From DATHGT01 sp035317605 (GTDB lineage Bacteria > Methylomirabilota > Methylomirabilia > Rokubacteriales > CSP1-6), in the NCBI GenBank assembly GCA_035317605.1, contig DATHGT010000093.1:1-64000 (forward strand): 64,000 nt of DNA. Reading direction: 5' to 3'. This document shows positions 23,649 to 31,283 of this stretch, in pieces. The notes below the pieces were generated by a model that saw only the letters and a program-made list of their open reading frames with translations, was not told the origin of the DNA and ran no database searches. The number at the start of each line of letters is the position of its first letter. The stretch's first letter is position 1. The position numbers and the translations under genes were made by a program.

Positions 23649-25054
23649 GCCTCTCGCTCCAGCGAGGCCCAGCGCTCGGTGAAGGTCTGCCGCGCCACCG
23701 GCGGAAGATCGCGCGTCCGCGTCCACTCGCCGAAGAGGCCGGGCAGTCCCCTAATCGCGCCGCCGCGCGTGAACGGCCGCTGGGCGAGCCGCCCCAGCGA
23801 GGCGGCGAGCCGGAACAGCCGAGGCCGGGTGAGCAGGCGCGCGAACAGGCGGAAGACCAGGCGCTCGCCGCGGGGGGCGACCTCGTGCTCGACGTTCTCG
23901 TTGCGCAGCTCGATCAGCATGCGCGGGATGTCGATCCGCACGGGGCACGCGTCCAGGCACGCGCCGCAGAGCGACGAGGCGTGGGCGAGATCGGTCACGG
24001 CCTCGCCGCCGTGCAGCATCGCGGTGAGCAGGATGCCGATGGGCCCGGGATACGTATAGCCGTAGGCGTGGCCGCCGATCTGCCGGTACACGGGACACAC
24101 GTTCAGGCAGGCGCCGCAGCGCAGACACGCGAGCGCCTCCCGCAGGGTTCCGCCGATCTGCTTGACCCGGCCGTTGTCGAGCAGCACGAGGTGAAATTCC
24201 TCGGCGCCCTCCAGCTCGCCGGCCCGGCGCGGCCCCTGCACCAGCGTGGTGTACGACGACAGTTTCTGACCCGTCGCGCTCTTGGCCAGGATGGCCAGGA
24301 ACACCACGAGGTCGCTCATCGACGGGATGACTTTCTCCACGCCCATGACCGCCACGTGCACGCGGGGCAGCGAGGTGACCATCCGCCCGTTGCCCTCGTT
24401 GGTCACGAGCACAACGGTGCCGGTGTCGGCCACCGCGAAGTTGGCGCCGGTGATCCCGAGATCGGCGGCCAGGAACTTGTCGCGGAGCTCGACGCGGGCG
24501 ATCCGGGTCAACTCTTCGGGATCGGCGGCCACCTCACGCTTCAGCTCCTTGGCGAACAGCTCGGCCACCTGCCCCTTGGTCTTGTGGATGGCGGGCGCGA
24601 TGATGTGCGAGGGCTTCTCGTGGGCGAGCTGGATGATGTACTCGCCGAGGTCGGTCTCCACCGGCGTGACGCCCGCCTCCAGCAGCGCCTCGTTCAGCTC
24701 GATCTCCTCGGTGGCCATCGACTTGGACTTCACGGCGAGCCGGGCGCCCGTGCGCCGGGCGATGTCGAGGATGATCCGGCGCGCGTCGGCCGCGGTGTCG
24801 GCGTAGTGGACGTGGCCCCCGCGCCGCTCGATGTTGTCGATGAGCTGACCGAGATAGTGATCCAGCCGCTGGAGCGTGGCCTCCTTGATGGCCCGCGCGC
24901 GATCGCGCAGGGCCTCGCCCTCCGGGAACTCGTCGAACGCCTCGCGCCGGAGGTCGATGAACTTCGTGGTCGCGATGGTCAGCGCCTGGCGCAGGAACGC
25001 GTCGTCGAGGGCCGCCGCCGCGCGCTGGCGGAACGGAGTCGTCAGCTCGGTCAT
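23645..25054 (-). CDS. lutB: lactate utilization protein B, iron-sulfur cluster-binding
   Basis: A 469-residue subunit that combines a LUD domain with two [4Fe-4S] sites. The LUD part includes RLAVKSKSMATEEIELNEAL, GANFAVADTGTVVLVTNEGN and TSLPRVHVAVMGVEKVIPSM. Then come the ferredoxin-like clusters CLRCGACLNVCPVYRQIGGH (near residue 312) and SLCGACLDACPVRIDIPRML (near 358). The C-terminal tail is basic and helical. Electrons from lactate would pass from here to the respiratory chain. ATG at 25054 overlaps the lutA stop (ATGA). Confidence 0.95.
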   Translation of the reverse strand: MTELTTPFRQRAAAALDDAFLRQALTIATTKFIDLRREAFDEFPEGEALRDRARAIKEATLQRLDHYLGQLIDNIERRGGHVHYADTAADARRIILDIARRTGARLAVKSKSMATEEIELNEALLEAGVTPVETDLGEYIIQLAHEKPSHIIAPAIHKTKGQVAELFAKELKREVAADPEELTRIARVELRDKFLAADLGITGANFAVADTGTVVLVTNEGNGRMVTSLPRVHVAVMGVEKVIPSMSDLVVFLAILAKSATGQKLSSYTTLVQGPRRAGELEGAEEFHLVLLDNGRVKQIGGTLREALACLRCGACLNVCPVYRQIGGHAYGYTYPGPIGILLTAMLHGGEAVTDLAHASSLCGACLDACPVRIDIPRMLIELRNENVEHEVAPRGERLVFRLFARLLTRPRLFRLAASLGRLAQRPFTRGGAIRGLPGLFGEWTRTRDLPPVARQTFTERWASLEREA

Positions 25055-25785
25055 CCGACGTCCGCCTCGAGGACTTCGGCGAGGTGCATCGCGCGGATCG
25101 GCGAGTTTCGGCGGCGGAGCCGGCCGCCCATCTGCATGAGACAGCCCGCGTCGCAGGCCACGAGGCACGCGGCCCCGGCCGCTTCCACGTTCGCGAGCTT
25201 GCGGTCCACGATCGACGACGACACCTCGGGCAGCCGCACCGCGAACGAGCCGCCGAACCCGCAGCACTCGTCGCTGGCCGGCAGCTCCACGAACTCGGCG
25301 CCCTGGAGATTGCGCAGCAGCGTCCGCGGCGACTCCGACTCCCCGAGCCCGCGCCGGAGATGACAGGAATCGTGGTACGTCACCCGGCCCGCGACCGCGC
25401 TGCTGAAGCGCGTCTTGCCAAGCACGCTCACCAGGAACTGCGACAGCTCGTAGGTGCGCGACGCCAGGCGCTCGGCCTCCGCGCGCAGCGGCGAATCCTT
25501 CATGAGTCCGGGGTACTCGTGCTTGACCATCCACGCGCACGAGCCCGAGGGCACGACCACGTGCTGAGAATCGCGGAACAACGGCAGGGTCCGCCGCGCG
25601 ACCTCGGCCGCCTCGGCGTGATAGCCGGAGTTGAACAGCGGCAAGCCGCAGCACGTCTGGCCCGCCGGAAAGTCGACGGTGACGCCGAGACGCCGGAGCA
25701 GGCGCACGATCCGCACGCCGACCTCGGGATAGAAGAGATCCCCGAGGCAGGTGACCATCAACGACGCGCGGACGGCCGAGCTCAC
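25051..25785 (-). CDS. lutA: lactate utilization protein A, CCG-domain Fe-S oxidoreductase
   Basis: A 244-residue protein with two CCG (cysteine-rich) domains, as in LutA and GlcF tails. The first reads SLMVTCLGDLFYPEVGVR then QTCCGLPLFNSGYHAEA; the second reads YHDSCHLRRGLGESESPRTL, then SDECCGFGGSFAVRLPEVSS, and ends near ACDAGCLMQMGGRLRRR. These cysteines bind unusual Fe-S or heterodisulfide-type clusters. GTG at 25785 overlaps the stop of the cupin gene. The size matches stand-alone LutA. Confidence 0.94.
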   Translation of the reverse strand: MSSAVRASLMVTCLGDLFYPEVGVRIVRLLRRLGVTVDFPAGQTCCGLPLFNSGYHAEAAEVARRTLPLFRDSQHVVVPSGSCAWMVKHEYPGLMKDSPLRAEAERLASRTYELSQFLVSVLGKTRFSSAVAGRVTYHDSCHLRRGLGESESPRTLLRNLQGAEFVELPASDECCGFGGSFAVRLPEVSSSIVDRKLANVEAAGAACLVACDAGCLMQMGGRLRRRNSPIRAMHLAEVLEADVG

Positions 25786-26105
25786 GCGTGGGGCGGCGGC
25801 GGGGTGACGACCACCAGCACGGTGAGCGGCCCGGCGCCATCGTTGGCGATGCCGTGGACGGCACCCGCGGGCGCCACGATGGCCTCGCCGGCCTCCAGCG
25901 TCTCGGTCTCGCCGCCGAGCACGACGCGGCCACGGCCGTCGAGCACGAAATAGATCTTGTCCTGGTCGTCGTGGGCGTGAGGCTTCTGGTCCTGGCCCGG
26001 TTCCAGGCAGTAGAGATCGAGCTGGCAACGTGAGGTGGTGGCCAGCGCGATCTTCGCCATCTTGTCCGGACGGAACTTCGCGTGCTCGCTCACACGGATC
26101 TTCAT
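25782..26105 (-). CDS. cupin-domain protein
   Basis: A 107-residue single-domain cupin. The metal motifs are HAHDDQDKIYFVLDGRG (first His pair and Glu-like position) and PAGAVHGIANDGAG (second His). The fold starts after about 25 residues. Such small cupins can be isomerases, dioxygenases or ligand sensors; here it is sandwiched with 4-nt overlaps on both sides (ATGA and GTGA) between glcF and lutA, so it is expected to be made in step with the lactate and glycolate oxidases, perhaps as a sensor or accessory factor. No direct evidence for the substrate. Confidence 0.85.
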   Translation of the reverse strand: MKIRVSEHAKFRPDKMAKIALATTSRCQLDLYCLEPGQDQKPHAHDDQDKIYFVLDGRGRVVLGGETETLEAGEAIVAPAGAVHGIANDGAGPLTVLVVVTPPPPHA

Positions 26106-27421
26106 GACGTGGCTCCTTTCGCCGCGCGCGCGTCGACGGCGCGCGCGAGGACTTCGACCGGGTGGAGGACCTCCAGGTCGAGACCGCGCGCGCGGGCGCC
26201 CTTGGCGATTTGCAGCATGCAGCCCGGGTTGGCGGTCACCACCGCGCGCGCTCCCGTCTCCACGATGCGATCGAGTTTTCTTTCGAGCAGGCGGTCGGCC
26301 ATCTCCGGCTCGAGCAGATTGTAGATCCCCGCGCTGCCGCAGCACAGCTCGCTCTCCGGGAGATCGACCAGGCGCAGGCCGGGGATCCGCGCGAGCAGCG
26401 CGCGCGGCTCGCGACGAATGCGCTGGCCGTGAGCGAGGTGACAGGCGTCGTGATAGGTCGCGGTGAGATTCAGGGGACCGAGCGGCAGGTCAGCGTCAAC
26501 CAGCAGCTCGCTGACGTCGCGCGTACGGTCCGCGAACGGCACGACGTCGGGGTCGCCGGGCATCCAGTGGCCGTATTCCTTCATGGCCGAGCCGCAACCG
26601 GCGGCGTTGGTGACCACGAAGTCGACGTCGGGGGGAAAGCTCGCGGCGAGCCGGCGCGCGCGCGCCCGCATCTCGTCGAGCCGGCCCCCGTGCAGATCCA
26701 GCGCGCCGCAGCAGCCCTGGTCGCGCGGGATCACGACGTCCCACCCGGCCAGTGCCAGCAGGCGCGCGGTGTCGTGGTTGACGCGCGGATAGAGGTGCCG
26801 CTGCACGCAGCCGATCAGCAATCCCACGCGTCCGCGCGACGTCCCCCGCGCGGCCACGCGTTCGGGGAGCGGATCGGCCGCGGGGACGTCGGCCAGCAGC
26901 GCGTCCATCGCCGCGAGCCGTGGGAGGCGGCGCAGCACTCCCGAGCGGCGCACGAGCGCTTGCAGTCCCGAGCGCTGGTAGAGCCTGAGCGGCGCCAGCA
27001 GCGCGCCGAGCCGCGCGGGCTCGGGGAACACCGCGAAGATCAGCCGCGAGATCAGCTGATCGGACGGACGTTGACGACGGAATTGCGCGCGGGTCGCTTC
27101 CAGCAGCGAGCCGAACGGCACCCCCGAGGGACACGCGCTCTCGCACGCGCGGCAGCCGAGACAGAGATCGAGATGGCGAGCGAAGGTGTCGGTGAGAGCG
27201 AGCCGGCCCTCGGCGGCGGCGCGAATCAGGTAGAGCCGTCCCCGCGGCGAGTCCATCTCCTCGCCGAGCACGAGATAGGTCGGGCACTGCGGCAGGCAAA
27301 TCCCGCAATGCACGCAGCTGCGGAGCGCGTCCAGGTCCGGGAGGTCGGGCGCCGCGAACGCCCCGGTGACCGCGCCGACGTCGACGGGAGCTCCGGCTTC
27401 GGGGGCGACGGGGCCGCTCAT
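26102..27421 (-). CDS. glcF: glycolate oxidase iron-sulfur subunit
   Basis: Electron-transfer subunit of the membrane-associated glycolate oxidase GlcDEF. The 439 residues carry two [4Fe-4S] sets, SCVHCGICLPQCPTYLVLGE near residue 36 and LDLCLGCRACESACPSGVPF near 87. Two CCG domains follow: VGLLIGCVQRHLYPRVNHDT with DQGCCGALDLHGG, and TYHDACHLAHGQRIRREPRA with SELCCGSAGIYNLLEPEMAD. ATG at 27421 overlaps the stop of glcE (ATGA). The downstream cupin and lut genes continue the transcript. Confidence 0.95.
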   Translation of the reverse strand: MSGPVAPEAGAPVDVGAVTGAFAAPDLPDLDALRSCVHCGICLPQCPTYLVLGEEMDSPRGRLYLIRAAAEGRLALTDTFARHLDLCLGCRACESACPSGVPFGSLLEATRAQFRRQRPSDQLISRLIFAVFPEPARLGALLAPLRLYQRSGLQALVRRSGVLRRLPRLAAMDALLADVPAADPLPERVAARGTSRGRVGLLIGCVQRHLYPRVNHDTARLLALAGWDVVIPRDQGCCGALDLHGGRLDEMRARARRLAASFPPDVDFVVTNAAGCGSAMKEYGHWMPGDPDVVPFADRTRDVSELLVDADLPLGPLNLTATYHDACHLAHGQRIRREPRALLARIPGLRLVDLPESELCCGSAGIYNLLEPEMADRLLERKLDRIVETGARAVVTANPGCMLQIAKGARARGLDLEVLHPVEVLARAVDARAAKGATS

Positions 27422-28728
27422 ACGATGAAGCGCCCGGGGTTCAGCACGCGCTTGGGATCGAACTCGTCGCGAAGCGCGCGCATCAACGCCAGCGGCCCGG
27501 GCTCGACGGGTCCCCACGGATCGACGGCGCGGCGGACGGCGAGCGGAGCCCGGCTCACGATCACGTGTCCGGCCAGCTCCGCGACCGCGCCGCGCAGGCG
27601 CTCGACGAGAGGCACGGCCATCGGCACCGCGGTCTCCGGCAGGAGGACGTCGAGCGTTCCCAGCGCCGCGCATCCGGCGATGACCGCGCGCTCGCCGGGG
27701 ACGAGATCGGTCAGCGCGCGCTCCACCGCGCTCACGGTGGCGGCGAGCCGGCTGGGCGGCGTCGAGACGTGGAGCGCCAGCACGCGACCGGCGTCGCTCC
27801 GCATCGTGGCGTAGGCCTCCCAGAACGACGACGACGCCGGCTCCGCCTTGCCGCCCGCGGTCCGGGCCAGCGCTTCGATGGTCGCGAGCTGGTCGCGCAC
27901 CGCGTCCTCCACCGATCCCACAGAGATCGCGATCGCCGCGGGAGCGTGACCGTTCATATCGAGGCGGCCGAGCGCCGCGCCGTTCACGAACTCGACGCGG
28001 TTGGGCTCGAGGCTGGAATCGAGGACGCGGGCGACGAAGGCGGCCGCGGCCTCCGTCGAGTCGAACGTCGAGATTCGCGTCCCCTCGGCTTCCGGCCGCG
28101 GATGCAGGCGCAGGGTCAGCTCGCAGAGGATCCCGAGCGTCCCCAGCGATCCCACCATCAGCTTCGGCACGTCGTAGCCGGTGACCGACTTCACCACCCG
28201 CGCGCCGCCCCACGTCACCACGCCGTCGGGCTGGACGAACCTGACGCCGAGGAGGAAATCGCGCAGGGTGCCGTAGCGCGCGCGGAGCGGACCGTGAGCG
28301 TTGGTGGCGGCGAGGCCGCCGAGCGTCCGGCCGGCGACGGCGGGCGGATCGACGGGCAGCCACTGGCGCCGCGGGGCCAGGCGCGCGGCCAGCGCGCCCG
28401 CGGTGAGACCAGCCTCGACGCTCGCGGTCAGATCGTCGGGGTTGTCCTCGACGACGCGATTCAGGCCCGTGAGATCGAGCACGAGGTCGACGCGATCGGA
28501 CGGACGACCTGATGCGAGCGCGCTGCCGCTGCCCCGCGGCACCACGGCCAGCGATTCTTGCCACGCCAGCGAGAGGATGGCCGAGACCTGCTCGATCGTG
28601 GACGCGCGGATCAGCCAGCGCGGCGTGATCCCGTCGACGGCGGCCGCGGCGAGAAGGGTAGGATCGTCCACGACGTGGTCGTTGCGCACGATCCTCGCCA
28701 GCTCGTCGACGATCGCGCGCGAGGACAC
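27418..28728 (-). CDS. glcE: glycolate oxidase FAD-binding subunit
   Basis: A 436-residue subunit related to GlcD but shorter and with a degenerate C-terminus. The FAD-binding type-4 domain is visible: VVPRGSGSALASGRPSDRVD, then the flavin pocket RTLGGLAATNAHGPLRARYG, LRDFLLGVRFVQPDGVVTWG and KSVTGYDVPKLMVGSLGTLG. The C-terminus ends in the usual DEFDPKRVLNPGRFIV. It begins 8 bp after the glcD stop and overlaps glcF. Confidence 0.95.
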   Translation of the reverse strand: MSSRAIVDELARIVRNDHVVDDPTLLAAAAVDGITPRWLIRASTIEQVSAILSLAWQESLAVVPRGSGSALASGRPSDRVDLVLDLTGLNRVVEDNPDDLTASVEAGLTAGALAARLAPRRQWLPVDPPAVAGRTLGGLAATNAHGPLRARYGTLRDFLLGVRFVQPDGVVTWGGARVVKSVTGYDVPKLMVGSLGTLGILCELTLRLHPRPEAEGTRISTFDSTEAAAAFVARVLDSSLEPNRVEFVNGAALGRLDMNGHAPAAIAISVGSVEDAVRDQLATIEALARTAGGKAEPASSSFWEAYATMRSDAGRVLALHVSTPPSRLAATVSAVERALTDLVPGERAVIAGCAALGTLDVLLPETAVPMAVPLVERLRGAVAELAGHVIVSRAPLAVRRAVDPWGPVEPGPLALMRALRDEFDPKRVLNPGRFIV

Positions 28729-28736
28729 GGCGGGAC

Positions 28737-30182
28737 TCAGATCCAGGCGCCCGCGGCCAGCGCCGGGCGCGGCGGGCGGAATCCTTCGCCGCAGGCCGGG
28801 TGCGACGGCAGGAGCTTCCCCGGATTCATGATCCCGTCGGGATCGAAGACGCGGCGCAGACGGTACATGAAGTCCAGGTCGGCCTCGGCGTACTGCATGG
28901 TCAGGTTCTTGACCTTGTCGACGCCGACGCCGTGCTCGCCGGTCACGCTGCCGCCGAGCGCGATGCAGGCCGTCAGCAGCTCCTCGTTGGCGTGGACCGC
29001 GCGCTCCAGCTCGCCCGGCTTCCGCTCGTCGTACATGATCAGCGGGTGCAGGTTGCCGTCACCGGCGTGGAAGACGTTGGCGAAGACCAGGCGATGGCGG
29101 GCGGCGATCGCCTGCATCTCGCGCATGATGGCGGGCAGCTTCGAGCGCGGCACGACCGCGTCCTGCAAGAGCCAGTTGGGCGTGAGGCGGCCGACCGCGC
29201 CCGCCGCCTCCTTGCGGCCCTTCCACAGGAGCGCGCGCTCCGCGTCGTCGCGCGCCACCCGCACCTCCAGCGCGCGGCGGGCGCGGCACATCCCGGCGCA
29301 CCGCTCGGCCTGGACTTCGACTTCCGCCCGCGGGCCATCGAGCTCGATGAGGAGCACCGCGTCGGCGCCGGGCGGATAGCCGGCGCCGGTGCCGGCGTTG
29401 ATGGCCTTGATGATGACGCCGTCGAGCATCTCGAGGGCGGCCGGGATGATTCCGGCCGCGATGATCGCCGACACGGTCTCCGACGCCTCGTCGATGGTCG
29501 GGAACGAAGCGAGCAGGGTCTTCACCGCCTCGGGCGCGTGCAGCAACCGAACGGTGATCGCGGTCACCAGCCCGAACGTGCCCTCGGCGCCGACGGCGGC
29601 GCCGGTGAGGTCGTAGCCCGGGCGGTCGGCGGCCTTGCCCCCGACGCGGATCAGCTCGCCCGACCCGGTGACGAGCTCCAGGCCGAGGACGTGGTTGGTG
29701 GTGATCCCGTGCTTGAGGCAGTGCGGCCCGCCCGCGTTGGTGCCGACGTTGCCCCCGATCGACGACACCATCTGGCTCGACGGATCGGGCGCGAAGAACC
29801 AGCCGCGCTCGCGCACCGCGTTGGTCAGCCAGAGATTGATGAGCCCGGGCTCCACGGTCGCGCACCGGTTGTGAAGATCGACCTCGAGGATCGACGTCAT
29901 CCGCGTCGTCGACACCATCACGCCGCCGTGCGCGGCCATGGCCCCGCCGATCAACCCCGTGCCCGATCCCCGCGGCACGATCGGAATCTTCTCGCGTCGA
30001 CAGAGGCGCACGACGGCCTGCACCTGGTCCGCGGACGTCGGGAGCGCCACCGCGTCGGGCATGCCCTTGTAGAACGTGTGCATGTCGCACTCGTACACGA
30101 GCCGGCCCTCGAGCGATACGACGAGTCCGTCGGCGCCGAGAATGCTTCGAAGCTCGGAGAGGAGAGCGGTGGTCAGCGACAT
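28737..30182 (-). CDS. glcD: glycolate oxidase catalytic subunit, FAD-linked
   Basis: Oxidises glycolate to glyoxylate. The 481 residues include IVPRGSGTGLIGGAMAAHGG, the FAD pocket SSIGGNVGTNAGGPHCLKHG, LELVTGSGELIRVGGKAADR and GYDLTGAAVGAEGTFGLVTA. The substrate-side histidines are in FANVFHAGDGNLHPLIMYDE, and SVTGEHGVGVDKVKNLTMQY holds the second. It ends in the usual FDPDGIMNPGKLLP, with a short extra tail. First gene of the glc-cupin-lut chain; a terminator-like hairpin after korB lies 26 bp upstream, so transcription may start in that short gap. Confidence 0.96.
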   Translation of the reverse strand: MSLTTALLSELRSILGADGLVVSLEGRLVYECDMHTFYKGMPDAVALPTSADQVQAVVRLCRREKIPIVPRGSGTGLIGGAMAAHGGVMVSTTRMTSILEVDLHNRCATVEPGLINLWLTNAVRERGWFFAPDPSSQMVSSIGGNVGTNAGGPHCLKHGITTNHVLGLELVTGSGELIRVGGKAADRPGYDLTGAAVGAEGTFGLVTAITVRLLHAPEAVKTLLASFPTIDEASETVSAIIAAGIIPAALEMLDGVIIKAINAGTGAGYPPGADAVLLIELDGPRAEVEVQAERCAGMCRARRALEVRVARDDAERALLWKGRKEAAGAVGRLTPNWLLQDAVVPRSKLPAIMREMQAIAARHRLVFANVFHAGDGNLHPLIMYDERKPGELERAVHANEELLTACIALGGSVTGEHGVGVDKVKNLTMQYAEADLDFMYRLRRVFDPDGIMNPGKLLPSHPACGEGFRPPRPALAAGAWI

Positions 30183-30207
30183 GCTGGTCAGAAGACTACC
30201 GCAGGAG

Positions 30208-30229
30208 AAAACACGCCGTCAGGCGCGTG
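30208..30229 (-). terminator. Rho-independent terminator after korB
   Basis: The minus strand reads CACGC, an 8-nt loop, GCGTG, then TTTTCTCC. The 5-bp stem (30212-30229) with four T residues (30208-30211) lies 8 bp after the korB stop. It is short, so partial read-through into glcD is possible. Confidence 0.4.
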
Positions 30230-30236
30230 ACGACCG

Positions 30237-31283
30237 TCAGCTTGCCTCCGCGGAGATCTTCCAGGTGTCGCCGGAGGTCAGCAGCTTGGCGATCTCGCCG
30301 GGGCCGCGCTCGGAGATCGCGCGACGCTCCTGGTCGAGCAGGATGTCCTCGTAGACCGGCGCGTCGACGGCGGAGAAGACGCCGGTGGGAACCGGAAAGT
30401 CCGGCGTCCACAGGTCGGCGAGCATCTTGGCCGTGTTGACGTTGGCCTCGTCGTGCACCCACAGGGCGCTCTCGGGGACGTCCTTGGCGGGCATCACCTT
30501 CGGAGTCACGCCGTCCATCACGACCGCGCGCCGATCGTCCGGCGGGCCAAAGAGCAGCGGCTTGCCGTGCTGGAGTCGCAGCTCGTGAGCGAGCTTGGAC
30601 TCCTTCTCGTACACCACGTTCCAGACCTTGTCGTTGTACACGTTGCAGTTCTGGAGGATCTCGAGGAACGCGGTGCCCTTGTGGTTGGCGGCCCGCTTGA
30701 GTATCTCCTCCATGTGACGCACGTCGCGGTCGATCGTGCGCCCCACGAACGTGGCGCCGCAGCCCAGCGCGAAGGCGAGCGGGTTGATGGGCCGGTCCGC
30801 CGAGCCGAGGGGCGTCGACTTGGTGACCTTGCCCAGCTCGCTGGTCGGCGAGTACTGGCCTTTGGTGAGGCCGTAGATCCGGTTGTTGAAGAGCAGGATC
30901 GTCAGGTTCACGTTGCGACGGAGGATGTGCAGCATGTGGTTGCCGCCGATCGACAGCCCGTCGCCGTCGCCGGTGACCACGAAGACTTTCAGGTCCGGCC
31001 GGGCCACCCGCAGCCCGGTCGCGATGGCCGGGGCCCGGCCGTGGATCGTGTGGAACCCGTACGTGTTCATGTAGTAGGGGAACCGGCTCGAGCAGCCGAT
31101 CCCGGAGATGAACACGATGTCTTCCTTGGGGATGCCGAGGTCCGGCATGGTCTTCTGCACGGCGGCCAGGATCGCGTAGTCGCCACAGCCCGGGCACCAG
31201 CGGACGTCCTGGTCGGATTCGAAATCCTTCTTGGTGTACTTCGGCGTCGGTGCCGCCGCCGCGCCCGCTTCTGTCGCGCTCAT
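30237..31283 (-). CDS. korB: 2-oxoacid:ferredoxin oxidoreductase beta subunit
   Basis: ThDP-binding subunit that, with KorA, oxidatively decarboxylates a 2-oxoacid (2-oxoglutarate is the usual substrate for this two-subunit type) to the acyl-CoA, reducing ferredoxin. The 348 residues contain RWCPGCGDYAILAAVQKTM, with two of the [4Fe-4S] cysteines, GIGCSSRFPYYMNTYGFHTI, the ThDP/Mg motif VVTGDGDGLSIGGNHMLHIL, and NNRIYGLTKGQYSPTSELGK. The KSTPLGSADRPINPL stretch is typical of the oxygen-tolerant two-subunit enzymes. No separate delta ferredoxin subunit is present. Its ATG overlaps the korA stop (ATGA). Confidence 0.94.
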   Translation of the reverse strand: MSATEAGAAAAPTPKYTKKDFESDQDVRWCPGCGDYAILAAVQKTMPDLGIPKEDIVFISGIGCSSRFPYYMNTYGFHTIHGRAPAIATGLRVARPDLKVFVVTGDGDGLSIGGNHMLHILRRNVNLTILLFNNRIYGLTKGQYSPTSELGKVTKSTPLGSADRPINPLAFALGCGATFVGRTIDRDVRHMEEILKRAANHKGTAFLEILQNCNVYNDKVWNVVYEKESKLAHELRLQHGKPLLFGPPDDRRAVVMDGVTPKVMPAKDVPESALWVHDEANVNTAKMLADLWTPDFPVPTGVFSAVDAPVYEDILLDQERRAISERGPGEIAKLLTSGDTWKISAEAS